A stretch of DNA of 64,000 bases, from NCBI GenBank assembly GCA_021776825.1, contig JAJFFG010000050.1, positions 186,001 to 250,000 on the forward strand, given 5' to 3'. The stretch comes from Planctomycetota bacterium (lineage in GTDB: Bacteria; Planctomycetota; JAJSAM01; JAJVHW01). Below are positions 26,374-34,440 of this stretch, one piece after another. The notes under the pieces are model-generated. The model did not search any database and had not been told where the DNA came from. It was given only the letters and a program-made list of their open reading frames with translations. The translations under genes were made by a program, and so were the position numbers. Numbering within the stretch: the first letter of the stretch is position 1; each line of letters begins with the position of its first letter.

Positions 26374-27843
26374 ATGTCAACCAACGGAACGGGCGTGTGG
26401 CGGGATCTCGGACAGCGCGCGATGGACATCACGCGTTCGCTGGGAGCGGACTGGGCGGACGTGCGCGTCGGCCGCGTCGAGTGCGAGGACCTCGCGGTGC
26501 GCAACGGCGCGGTCGCGCGACTCGAACAGTCCGAGACGCTGGGCTTCGGCGTGCGCGTGCTCGTCGACGGCGCCCACGGGTTTGCGTCGGGCTTCGACCT
26601 GACTCCCGAGGAGGTCGAGCGCGTCGCCACGCTCGCCATCTCGCTGGCGCGTGCTGGACGGCGGGCGGGCCCCGGCCGACTGCGCTGGGCCGACGAGCCG
26701 GCGTACAAAGACATCTGGACGTCGCCGTACCTGATCGATCCGTTCGGCGTGTCGCTCGAGACCAAACTCGACGTGCTCTCGCGCGCCGACGAGGTGCTGC
26801 GCGGCAAGCCGGAGATCACCGCGACGTCCTGCACGATGAGCTTCCGCCGCGAGAGCCAGATCTTCCTTTCGTCAGAGGGCGCGGACATCGAGCAGGTGGT
26901 CATCCGCTCGGGCGCGGGTGCTTCGTGTGTTGCGCACCGCGCGGGTGAGACGCAGGTGCGCAGCTATCCGGCCGCGTTCGGCGGCCACTTCATGGCTCTC
27001 GGGTACGAGCTCGTCGAGTCGCTCGACCTCGTCGGCAACGCCGAGCAGACCCGCGAAGAGGCGATCGAATTGCTCTCGGCCGACCCGTGTCCGGTGGGGG
27101 ACAAGGACATCATTCTGAGTGGCGATCAGCTCGCGCTGCAGATCCACGAGTCGGTCGGACACGCCACCGAACTCGATCGTGTACAGGGCTGGGAAGCCAA
27201 TCTCGCCGGGACGTCGTTTGTCGACACCGGCAAGTTGGACGGCTACCGCTACGGCAGCGAGATCGTCAACCTCGTCGCCGATGCCACGGTCCCGGCTGGG
27301 TTGGCGACGGTCGGCTACGACGATGACGGCGTGCGTAGCCAGCGCTGGCACATCGTCAAAGAGGGCGTCTTCCAGGGGTACCTGACGTCGCGTGACGTCG
27401 CGCACTTCGAGGACAACGAGCGCAGTCGCGGCTGCAGCCGTGCCGAGGGTCCGTGGAACGTGCCGATCGTGCGCATCTCGAACCTCTCGCTGATGCCCGG
27501 CAAGTGGTCGTTCGACGATCTCGTGGCCGACACCGAAGACGGCATCTACATGGATGGCGTGAAGTGCTGGTCCATCGATCAGCAGCGCTTGAACTTCCAG
27601 TTCACGTGCGAGCTCGGCCGCGAGATCAAGAACGGCAAGCCGGGACGGCTGCTGAAGAACCCCACGTATCAGGGCTTGACGCCCGAGTTCTGGGCGTCGT
27701 GCGACGCCATCTGCTCGCCGACGCACTGGCGGCTCTGGGGTGTGCCGAACTGCGGCAAGGGCCAGCCGATGCAGACGGCCGAGATGTCTCACGGTGCAGC
27801 GCCCGCGCGCTTCCGGCGGCAGCCCGTCGGCGTCCGCGGCTGA
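26374..27843 (+). CDS. tldD: TldD metalloprotease
   Basis: This is the catalytic partner of the preceding TldE: 489 residues with the zinc motif H258-E-S-V-G-H262 in 'LQIHESVGHATELDR' and typical TldD blocks ('FVDTGKLDGYRYGSEIVN', 'GVFQGYLTSRDVA', and the C-terminal 'PNCGKGQPMQTAEMSHGAAPARF'). The start ATG is 4 bp after the TldE stop, so the two are co-translated. TldD/TldE form a heterodimeric protease whose active site opens only to unfolded peptides. Family and pairing are unambiguous; the natural substrate in this organism is unknown. Confidence 0.92.
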   Translation: MSTNGTGVWRDLGQRAMDITRSLGADWADVRVGRVECEDLAVRNGAVARLEQSETLGFGVRVLVDGAHGFASGFDLTPEEVERVATLAISLARAGRRAGPGRLRWADEPAYKDIWTSPYLIDPFGVSLETKLDVLSRADEVLRGKPEITATSCTMSFRRESQIFLSSEGADIEQVVIRSGAGASCVAHRAGETQVRSYPAAFGGHFMALGYELVESLDLVGNAEQTREEAIELLSADPCPVGDKDIILSGDQLALQIHESVGHATELDRVQGWEANLAGTSFVDTGKLDGYRYGSEIVNLVADATVPAGLATVGYDDDGVRSQRWHIVKEGVFQGYLTSRDVAHFEDNERSRGCSRAEGPWNVPIVRISNLSLMPGKWSFDDLVADTEDGIYMDGVKCWSIDQQRLNFQFTCELGREIKNGKPGRLLKNPTYQGLTPEFWASCDAICSPTHWRLWGVPNCGKGQPMQTAEMSHGAAPARFRRQPVGVRG

Positions 27844-27849
27844 CGCGTC

Positions 27850-28085
27850 GCGCTCGCTGCGCTACGTCCTGGCGGACGCCATGCTCGTGGGTGGCGACCT
27901 GCTCGAACGATGGGGCGGGCCTGCTCGAATGATGGAGCGGGAATGTCCCGGTCGTCCCGATGGTCAAGGGCTACGGACTGACCGAGGCGTCTCCGGAGGT
28001 GTGCAACTACCCTCGCGGCGCCGTGCGGCCGGGAACCGTTGGTGTGCCCTTGCCAGGGACCGAGCTCCGGCTCGCCCAGACGATC
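27850..28085 (+). pseudogene. Relic of an AMP-binding (acyl-CoA synthetase-like) enzyme
   Basis: Between tldD and the cyclase, two pieces of ANL-superfamily sequence are visible in different frames. The first ('SLRYVLADAMLVGGDLLERW') resembles the segment before the core. The second, from 27960, reads 'YGLTEASPEVCNYP' followed by 'RPGTVGVPLPGTELRLA', the hallmark A5 region of fatty-acyl-CoA synthetases. The catalytic N- and C-terminal parts are missing and a frameshift separates the pieces. The second piece is in frame with the cyclase and makes its open frame look 59 codons longer than the real gene. This is a decayed remnant, not a fusion domain. Confidence 0.6.
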
Positions 28086-28136
28086 GCACAGCCGAGCGAC
28101 CCGACGCATCCGGTCCTGAACGGTGCAGGGGAACGT

Positions 28137-29657
28137 ATGAGCTCCGATCGATGGCGGCCCGTTGCGTACTACCTCGGCGGAGCCGTGCTGCTCGGCTTCT
28201 ACGGCGGTCAGGTCTGCTCGTTCCTCGAGGGCCTGGGCGCTGAGCACGTCGCCCTGATGCTCTCGGTGGCGTTCGGCATTGCGTTGGCTGTTCGCGGCGT
28301 GCTCGAGCGGAGCCTCATCGACACCGCAGAGCCGGCGGCGCGCGGCAGGCGTCAGCTCGTGTTGGAGATGTCGGTGTTCGTCGCGACCGGGGTGCTGATC
28401 ACCGCGTGGGAGACGGCGTTCCACGAGTTCCCACTCGCGAGTGGCGGGAAGATGACGCTCGGCTGCGCAACGATCGGCATCTTCGCTGCGATCGACATGG
28501 CGCTCTGTCGCGAACGTCGCACGGCGCGCGAACTGGCCGAGCGCGGCGAGCTGCTGAGCCTCGCCGACGCGCGCACCTCCGTGACCGTGAAGTTCGCTGT
28601 TCCGGCGCTCGTCGTGATCACGCTCTTGGCCGCCGACCTGTTCCTGCTGGTCAACAAGGACCTCGACTGGATCGTCATGGCTGGGCAGGAGCGACTGGCC
28701 GACGCACGGATGGCGGTGATCACGGAGATCGGCTTCGTGGTGGGCGTGATGCTCCTGCTCACCGTGAACGTCGTGCTCTCGTTTGCGCGCAATCTGCGCG
28801 TGTTTCTCGACAACGAACGCATCGTGCTCGAGCGCGTCTCCGAGGGCGATCTCGAGCGCTACGTGACCGTGCTCAGCGACGACGAATTCGGCGACATCGC
28901 TGTGCACACAAACCGCATGATCGACGGCCTGCGGGAGCGGCGACGCATCAAGTCGATCTTCGGCAAGATGGTCAGTCCGAAGATCGCGTCACGCATCCTG
29001 GAATCGGACGAGGGGCTGCGACCGAGCGGCAGTCGGCGTCGCGTCGCGATCATGTTCTCCGACGTGCGCAACTACACGAGCCGGACCGAGAACAGCCGTC
29101 CCGAAGACGTCGTCTCCGACCTGAACGCGTACTTCCAGAAGATGGTCGAGATCGTTCATGCCGAGGGCGGTGTCGTGGACAAGTTCATCGGCGACGGGAT
29201 GATGGCAGCGTTCGGTGTGGACGACTGCGCCGGCGCCGCCGACCAGGCCGCGCGCGCTGCGCTCGCGATGCAGACGGCCGTGGTCGAGTTGGCGCCACAG
29301 CTGACGGCTCCGATGGAGATCGGCGTGGGCGTGCACATCGGCGACGTGATCGCCGGGAGCATCGGCTCGACCGAGCGCCTCGAGTACACGTTCATCGGCG
29401 ACACGGTGAATACGGCTGCGCGACTCGAGAGCCTGACGAAGAAGGTCGGTGCGTTCGTGCTCGTCTCGGACGATCTGCACGAGTCGCTCGAGGACGAGTC
29501 GATCGTGGCCCGCTTCGAGAACCTCGGTGCGCACTCCGTCAAGGGGAAGGCCGAGCCGGTCCCGGTCTGGGGCGTGCCGCTCGCCGCTCAGCCCGGATCC
29601 GCGTTAGGAGTCGAGCTGCGAGCGCATCCACCAGCCGAACGCTGCCCCGAGGAGTAG
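28137..29657 (+). CDS. Class III adenylate/guanylate cyclase with membrane and HAMP-like regions
   Basis: From ATG at 28137 (AGGGG upstream) the protein has 506 residues. Membrane helices are visible near residues 10-28, 38-56, 78-96, 108-122, 152-172 and 196-214. A HAMP-like segment (about 217-270) leads into a cyclase catalytic domain (about 303-480). The metal-binding Asp is in 'MFSDVRNY' (D309), with the second in 'VDKFIGDGMMAAFG'; 'TFIGDTVNTAARLESL' is the nucleotide-binding block. Thr in place of Asp at the adenine-selecting position fits a class IIIb enzyme, so ATP is the more likely substrate. The upstream in-frame codons belong to a relic gene. Its last 50 bp overlap a small opposite-strand ORF. 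Confidence 0.88.
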   Translation: MSSDRWRPVAYYLGGAVLLGFYGGQVCSFLEGLGAEHVALMLSVAFGIALAVRGVLERSLIDTAEPAARGRRQLVLEMSVFVATGVLITAWETAFHEFPLASGGKMTLGCATIGIFAAIDMALCRERRTARELAERGELLSLADARTSVTVKFAVPALVVITLLAADLFLLVNKDLDWIVMAGQERLADARMAVITEIGFVVGVMLLLTVNVVLSFARNLRVFLDNERIVLERVSEGDLERYVTVLSDDEFGDIAVHTNRMIDGLRERRRIKSIFGKMVSPKIASRILESDEGLRPSGSRRRVAIMFSDVRNYTSRTENSRPEDVVSDLNAYFQKMVEIVHAEGGVVDKFIGDGMMAAFGVDDCAGAADQAARAALAMQTAVVELAPQLTAPMEIGVGVHIGDVIAGSIGSTERLEYTFIGDTVNTAARLESLTKKVGAFVLVSDDLHESLEDESIVARFENLGAHSVKGKAEPVPVWGVPLAAQPGSALGVELRAHPPAERCPEE

Positions 29658-29702
29658 GGCGAGCGGGATCGCCCAGACGTGCGGCCAGAAGGTGATGTCC
29701 AT
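29604..29702 (-). CDS. Possible 32-residue membrane peptide
   Basis: On the minus strand, ATG at 29702 to TAA at 29604 encodes MDITFWPHVWAIPLALLLGA followed by AFGWWMRSQLDS. It has a single membrane helix with Trp residues at both interfaces and a charged tail, a composition typical of genuine small membrane proteins. It overlaps the last 54 bp of the cyclase gene in antisense, so conservation there could be shared. No clear ribosome binding site is seen. It may also be the remnant of a larger gene, since the frame stays open upstream without a start. Confidence 0.3.
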   Translation of the reverse strand: MDITFWPHVWAIPLALLLGAAFGWWMRSQLDS

Positions 29703-29822
29703 CGCGCTGCGAATGTAGTCACTCAGCGGCGGCGCGCACAGATCGACGAGAGGCCTCGGTTCGCCGAGCGGTGCTATCCTCGGGCGTGCGCGCTGCGGGA
29801 AGGGTTGCAGCGCCGGAGGTGC

Positions 29823-29885
29823 CCGGGATGTTTCGTCTGAGAGCCCGGACGTTCTGTCTGAGAACCGGGATGTTCCCTCTGAAAG
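29823..29885 (+). repeat. Three tandem 21-bp units across a translation start
   Basis: Units at 29823-29843, 29844-29864 and 29865-29885 share the pattern CCGGGATGTTYCGTCTGAGA with a few substitutions each. Every unit encodes seven in-frame residues (GMFRLRA, RTFCLRT, GMFPLKA). Units 1 and 3 contain an ATG; unit 2 has ACG at that place. The array builds the basic N-region of the signal peptide of the HEAT-repeat protein. Confidence 0.75.
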
Positions 29886-31666
29886 CGCTGGCCGCCGCCG
29901 CGGTCCTCATCTTCGTCGCGGATCAGGCGTCGGCCCACGGCGGCTACTACCAGGGACCGAAGACGCCCGACGGCATCCCGCTCCCGACGCATACGCCCGG
30001 CACCGGCGTGCCGCTCGACGGCGGGCCGATCACGCCGCCGACGTCCGGGCCGGCCGTGACGGGGCGCAAGCGCGACGAGCCGCCGGCGATCACGCCGAGC
30101 ACGACATCGCTGCCGCCGGCCGTTACCGATCCGCCGCTGCTCGGTTCGGCCTGGGAGCACTGGTGGGCCATCCATCGCGAAGCGCTGCTTCGACGCACCG
30201 ACGATCGCTCCCCGCTCGACATCACGCCGAGTCGCCGCGCCCCGGAGGGTGGGGACGACGCACCCGTGCAGGAGCTTCGCGAGCGGGCGGTGCCTGTGCT
30301 GCTCGGTGCGTTGACGGAGTCGTCACCCGACGTGCGCGCCTCAGCCGCGTTGGCCGTTGCCCGTGCGAGTGCCGCGGGCGCGGTCACCGGGTTGCTGAAG
30401 ATGGCCGCCAAAGACGAGAGCGCCGATGTACAGCACGTCGCGATCATCGCGTTGGGCGTGCTCGGGGACGACGCTGCGGTGCCGTACCTGATGACCGTCG
30501 CGCGCGATCTCGAGGAGGCGCCCCGCCGCCGGTCTCTGTCGGCGCTGGCACTCGGAATGATCGGCACGCCCGACTCCGTCGACGCGCTGCTGCTGGTCGT
30601 CGATCCATCGTCTCCCAAGGCCCATCGCGAGCCGACGGCGTTCCTCGGCGCGGCGTTGGTCGGACTCGGCGTTTCCGGTCGCCCCGAGGCCGTCGAGCCC
30701 GTCCGTGTCGCGGCTCAGAACCTGAAGCTGCGTTCGCAGGTCCGGGCTCTGGCCCTCGATGCGCTCGGTCGACTCGGTGATCGCGAGTCGCGCGATCTCA
30801 TGGTGCAGCTGCTGATGAAGTCCCAGGAGCCGGTCGTGCGTCAGTCGGCCGCGCTCGGTCTGGGCGGGCTCGCCACGATCGAGGACGTCCGCGAGGTCAA
30901 CATCCTCCTGCACGTCGCGCGGAACGATCGCGACCAGGGCGCGCAGAGTCTCGCCACGCTCGCGCTCGGCGAGATCCGCGGCAAGGCCGTGCGCGAACAA
31001 CTCGTCAAGCTGTTTGCGCACGCCTCCGACAACGACAAGCCGTATCGCGCACTCGCGATCGGACTGCAGGAGGATGGTGCCGGCGCTCCGACCATCCGTG
31101 CGGCGTTCGAGGCCGACGGTCACGAGGAGAGCCTCCGCGGTGCGTACTCGCTAGCCCTCGGGCTCCTTCGCGATGGCGACGCCGAGGGCCTGCTCGTAGA
31201 GGAGCTTGGGCGACGCGAGCGCTTCTGGTCCCCGAGCTATGCCGCGTTCGGCCTGGCCCTGATGGGGGCCACTGGTTCGGGCGACGCCATCGCGGCTCGG
31301 CTGGCGAAGGCGACCGACGCGCGTCAGCAGAGTTCGCTCGCGGCCGCCTTGTCCCTGCTGGGGGACCCGCGTGGGGAGCAGCATCTCCGCGCGATGCTCG
31401 CTCGGAAGGACTCGATCTTCGAGTCGGCCACCGGCGCGATGGCGCTCGGGCTCGTCCGCGCCGAGCGCTCCGGCGGCGCACTTCTGGATGTCGTTGCTCA
31501 GCCCGGGGAGCGCCCAGACGTCGTGCGTGCCGCAGCCATCTCGGCACTCGGTCGGCTGCTCGACGAACGCGATGAACCCGCGCTCGTGAAGGTGCTCACG
31601 TACCAGAACCACCACGTGCCGCTGGATGCGCTGCGGGTGGTGCGGACTCTGCTCGAGAACCGCTGA
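29828..31666 (+). CDS. Exported HEAT-repeat protein
   Basis: ATG at 29828 is preferred because GGAGG lies 8 nt upstream; it yields 612 residues. ATG 29870 in the third 21-bp repeat is a weaker alternative. The signal peptide is basic then hydrophobic and ends ADQASA. A Gly/Pro-rich segment beginning 'HGGYYQGPKTP' and a 'WEHWWAIHREALL' motif follow; I recall a similar layout in exported planctomycete HEAT proteins. From about residue 150 onward HEAT repeats of about 33 residues run to the C-terminus. The function is unknown, probably scaffolding in the periplasm. Its 3' end overlaps the convergent MATE-like gene by 71 bp. Confidence 0.78.
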   Translation: MFRLRARTFCLRTGMFPLKALAAAAVLIFVADQASAHGGYYQGPKTPDGIPLPTHTPGTGVPLDGGPITPPTSGPAVTGRKRDEPPAITPSTTSLPPAVTDPPLLGSAWEHWWAIHREALLRRTDDRSPLDITPSRRAPEGGDDAPVQELRERAVPVLLGALTESSPDVRASAALAVARASAAGAVTGLLKMAAKDESADVQHVAIIALGVLGDDAAVPYLMTVARDLEEAPRRRSLSALALGMIGTPDSVDALLLVVDPSSPKAHREPTAFLGAALVGLGVSGRPEAVEPVRVAAQNLKLRSQVRALALDALGRLGDRESRDLMVQLLMKSQEPVVRQSAALGLGGLATIEDVREVNILLHVARNDRDQGAQSLATLALGEIRGKAVREQLVKLFAHASDNDKPYRALAIGLQEDGAGAPTIRAAFEADGHEESLRGAYSLALGLLRDGDAEGLLVEELGRRERFWSPSYAAFGLALMGATGSGDAIAARLAKATDARQQSSLAAALSLLGDPRGEQHLRAMLARKDSIFESATGAMALGLVRAERSGGALLDVVAQPGERPDVVRAAAISALGRLLDERDEPALVKVLTYQNHHVPLDALRVVRTLLENR

Positions 31667-32942
31667 GTACCGCCCGCGTGCGGCGGGCCAGGTAGAGGGA
31701 CTCGACGATCATCCCGACCGTGACGGCGATCGCCGCGCACGGCACGCCCGGCGCCTCCGTGAGCACTCCTCCGACCAAGATGGAGAGCACGACGCCGAGA
31801 TCGAGGCACTTGCCGGCGTACACCGCACCGGTGGCGCCCTCCGTCATGAGCGCCCCGCGATACCAGCTCTGATACGCCTGCAGACCGGGCACGAGCACGG
31901 CCATGAGCGCACCGGCCACGACGACCTCGGCGAGCTTCTCCGGCACCGCGAGCGTCTCCGTGACGAACAGACCGAGTAGCGGGGTCGCGGCGACGAGAAG
32001 CAGCAGCAGCGTCGCCATCGTCCCGACTGCGCGACAGAAGCGTCGCACCGGGCCGTGCGTCTTCGGTCCGGCGAGGATCGTGATGACCGTCTCCGGGAGC
32101 GAGAGGCCCGGGCTGCGGAAGAAGAGCAAGACGCCGAACAGGACGGGCCACGCCGCAAGGTTGCGTTCCGGCGACGGCATGCGCGCCAACGCGGCGCTGA
32201 TCGCGGGCATCGCGAGCAGCGAGAGAACCGCCGTCGCCGCCAGCGGGGAGTGGAAGCGGACGACCTCCGCGTATCCCGGCGCGGACGCGCCGTCCGGCTC
32301 GGGTGCCTCCGTCAGTTCGCGGACGGTGCGGCGAGCGGCGAAATGGATGTAGACGACCTCGGCGAGGACGCCGGCCATCCAAGTGCAGGCTCCGACGAGG
32401 ATGCCCGTCAGCACCCCCCAGGAGACGAACCCGACCGCGCATGCTCCGCCGCACACCAGCCGCACACCCGTCCCGACACCGACGGCGCGCGTCCGACCGA
32501 AGCGGATCAGCACGCCCTGGTGGAAGCGCCGCCAGCCGATGGCCGCCGTCCAGAGCACCATCACCTGAAGGCCGGGCTGGACGGCCTCGGCGATGGGGGC
32601 CGGAGTTCCCATCAGGTCGCGCACCACGAGGTCGAACAGAGGTGTCCACCACGCGAGGGCCGCGGCGAGGGCCGTCAGACCGAGATTGAGGTGGATCGTG
32701 AAGCGGCGCAGCACGCGGTACGCCGCGCCCGTCTTCGCGAGTGCGGTGCTGGTCGCCAGCAGCATGATCACCGGGCTCTCGAGCGTGACCTCGAGGCCGA
32801 TGACGATCCCCGCAGCGGCGAGCATCGTGTCCGCATCGGGCAGGCGCGCGATGGCGCCGTGGATCAGTGGCCCCTCGAGCGTCATGAGCGCCCAGCTCGC
32901 GGCAAGGGGCAGCCAGATCCGGAGGATGTCGCGACGCGTCAT
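31596..32942 (-). CDS. MATE/MOP-superfamily-like polytopic membrane protein
   Basis: From ATG at 32942 the protein is 448 residues with about twelve hydrophobic segments in two halves, the size of MATE-type transporters. The start 'ILRIWLPLAASWALMTLEGPLIHGAIARLPD' matches the first-helix pattern of a bacterial branch related to MATE or ankyrin-like (ANKH) exporters. 'GWRRFHQGVLIRFGRTRAVGVGT' sits in a central cytoplasmic loop. Substrate cannot be predicted. The gene is convergent with the HEAT gene, overlapping it by 71 bp, and is followed by no partner. Additional in-frame codons upstream of the ATG have no similarity and were left out. Confidence 0.7.
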   Translation of the reverse strand: MTRRDILRIWLPLAASWALMTLEGPLIHGAIARLPDADTMLAAAGIVIGLEVTLESPVIMLLATSTALAKTGAAYRVLRRFTIHLNLGLTALAAALAWWTPLFDLVVRDLMGTPAPIAEAVQPGLQVMVLWTAAIGWRRFHQGVLIRFGRTRAVGVGTGVRLVCGGACAVGFVSWGVLTGILVGACTWMAGVLAEVVYIHFAARRTVRELTEAPEPDGASAPGYAEVVRFHSPLAATAVLSLLAMPAISAALARMPSPERNLAAWPVLFGVLLFFRSPGLSLPETVITILAGPKTHGPVRRFCRAVGTMATLLLLLVAATPLLGLFVTETLAVPEKLAEVVVAGALMAVLVPGLQAYQSWYRGALMTEGATGAVYAGKCLDLGVVLSILVGGVLTEAPGVPCAAIAVTVGMIVESLYLARRTRAVLSGSRAESAPPAAHPAARGGSGT

Positions 32943-33705
32943 CGGGCGCCGTGCTTGGGTGCGGTCAGCGCCGGATCGTGGTGCACGCCGGGATCCTAGA
33001 AGTGACCCCGAGGAATAGAAGTGGCGCCGAGAGACGCCGTGGCGACCGAGCGCCGCGCACGCCCCCACGCCGTCGCGTCAAGCCCTGCCCCAACTCAGTA
33101 ACCAGCAGCCTCGAGTTGCTCGGCGCCCGGGGCGAGACCCGCGTGACGCGCTCAGGAAGTGCACGCCGGAAGTTAGTGGGTGGGGGGGCCGGGCTTGACG
33201 CTGCAGCCGGCCAGGCACTCAGAGCCTGGGATTCTCAATCTGAGAGGCACTCTTCTCACAACGAGAACCTCTAGATTGCACCCTTGACGATGGTGGATTC
33301 GTGCTCCACTCTACTTTCATACGAGAGAGAGGGGCTCGAAGGCGCACTCAGCGCATAACGAGTCAATGCTATGTGGAGTTCTGACCCAACCCGTCGGTCG
33401 ATCGCTCATCCCGCCCGGATGGCGATCAACTATGCCCACCGGCTCTTCGGAGCCGAACTCCGACGTCTTCCTTCCCACCCTCCCCGTCCCGGGGTCGCAT
33501 GGGGGCCAAGCCGGCTAGGCCGGTGGGGCTCTCCAGGGCCGCTCGCGTTCGCGCGGGCGGCCTCGCGTCCCGGTCGGATCCGACCCTCACGAGTCTGACG
33601 AACCAATCGCGCCCGGGGCCGCTCCCCTCCCTCGCACCACACCCATTGCGTGCCCTGGGCGCACCCACTACCCTCGGCGGCCCGTCAGAGGACCTGGAGA
33701 CGAGG
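32943..33705. other. 763-bp intergenic region with several palindromes; no gene seen
   Basis: No frame here has protein-like character on either strand. The stretch 33225-33400 is visibly less GC-rich than its surroundings and contains paired palindromes (33233-33267) and TTGACG hexamers near 33194 and 33283 that could be -35 elements. A hairpin lies at 33400-33427 (GATCGC and CATCC pairing with GGATG and GCGATC, one bulge). A perfect 14-bp palindrome GGTCGGATCCGACC occurs at 33572-33585. The region could carry promoters for the flanking genes or a small RNA; I cannot decide between these. Confidence 0.5.
33233..33267. promoter_or_regulatory. Two adjacent palindromes, candidate operator
   Basis: TCTCA-ATC-TGAGA (33233-33245) and TTCTC-ACAAC-GAGAA (33253-33267) are perfect dyads whose centres lie about 21 bp apart, close to two helical turns, in a locally AT-richer stretch. 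That spacing suits cooperative repressor binding. A TTGACG hexamer follows at about 33283. The cognate regulator is unknown. Confidence 0.35.
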
Positions 33706-34020
33706 ATGTCGGAGTCGGATCGCGTCGCCGCGCTAGAGAGCCGGCTGCAGAGCCTGGAAACCCGTTTCCAGACGTACGCCGCCGCGCGCCACCACGTCTT
33801 CGATGACATCCAGGAACTCTTCCGGGAGTTCGCCAAGGCGATGGACGTCGTCTCGGCCGGCCTCGAGGAGCTGACGCCCCTCGACGAGATGATGCTCGAC
33901 TCCGACTCGACGGGCGTGATGGGCCGGGCCTTCGAGCTCCAGGCCCTCACCGGCATCTTCCGCAAGAACCTCTCGGACCTCGACGAGAAGCTGAAGACGA
34001 TCCGCCTGGCGAGCAGCTAG
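33706..34020 (+). CDS. Small coiled-coil protein of unknown function
   Basis: ATG at 33706 (GGAGACGAGG before it) gives 104 residues. The first 30 residues ('VAALESRLQSLETRFQTYAAA') have a clear heptad pattern, and the remainder is helical with an acidic middle ('LTPLDEMMLDSDSTGVMG') and a second short heptad run at the C-terminus. I do not recognise a family. The upstream frame is open for 69 more codons but is low-complexity and lacks start signals. Its TAG stop is part of the CTAG that bounds the second 241-bp element. A 14-bp palindrome lies about 120 bp upstream. Confidence 0.6.
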   Translation: MSESDRVAALESRLQSLETRFQTYAAARHHVFDDIQELFREFAKAMDVVSAGLEELTPLDEMMLDSDSTGVMGRAFELQALTGIFRKNLSDLDEKLKTIRLASS

Positions 34021-34257
34021 CCCGCACTATTCACGACGACTCACACACCTGAGCGGTCCAGACCGCCGATCTCTGCGTTGCGCCTCCTCCGAGACGGAAC
34101 GGCGTCGCAGTCGTCGGCGCGCGTTGATCTCGACGTTCTGTCCTCGCTCAGGACGGGCCACTCGGCGCGTGGCGTCGCCCCCGCATCCAGGCGGCTCCTC
34201 GACTCCTGGGCGATGGTCGTCACGGAGTGCGCGAGCCTCATGAATAGTCCGGGCTAG
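34017..34257. mobile_element. 241-bp MITE-like element, copy 2 (inverted relative to copy 1)
   Basis: The element begins CTAGCCCGCACTATTCACGA and ends TCATGAATAGTCCGGGCTAG; 18 of 20 terminal bases pair as an inverted repeat. It is exactly as long as copy 1 at 16622-16862 and matches its reverse complement at 215 of 241 positions by hand count, without indels. The left CTAG contains the TAG stop of the coiled-coil gene, just as copy 1 contains the stop of the ABC ATPase gene. To the right lies a short gene relic, so insertion may have accompanied loss of a gene here. Confidence 0.85.
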
Positions 34258-34309
34258 CCCTCCATACCGTCCCAGGGTCGATCCGCCGGACTCGGCGCTC
34301 CATTCCGTC

Positions 34310-34429
34310 CCTGGGTCGCTTCGTCGCGGCGCCCTGACCTGGACGGAGAGCGGCTCGGAGTCGCTGCGGAGCACGTGGACCGAAGACGGAAAGACCGTCT
34401 GGGAGCAGACACTCACGCCGGTCGAGTAG
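34310..34429 (+). pseudogene. Possible C-terminal gene fragment
   Basis: In the gap after the second element a plus-strand frame without a start reads 'GALTWTESGSESLRSTWTED' and then 'GKTVWEQTLTPVE' before TAG at 34427-34429. The alternation of strands and the 'WTEDGKTVWEQTLTPVE' ending look like the tail of a small beta-barrel protein (DUF1579-like), but I cannot name it with certainty. Two similar ~26-bp direct repeats precede it (from about 34260 and 34298). It is probably a truncated gene, with its 5' part absent next to the element. Confidence 0.3.
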
Positions 34430-34440
34430 ACCGCGACTTC

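Noticed and set aside
25032..27843. TldD/TldE as part of a microcin or RiPP cluster
   Set aside because: No precursor peptide, YcaO, cyclodehydratase or transporter gene lies beside the pair.
27960..29657. Cyclase fused to an acyl-CoA synthetase domain
   Set aside because: Only a motif-sized fragment is present, preceded by a frameshift; a good ribosome binding site and ATG lie at 28137.
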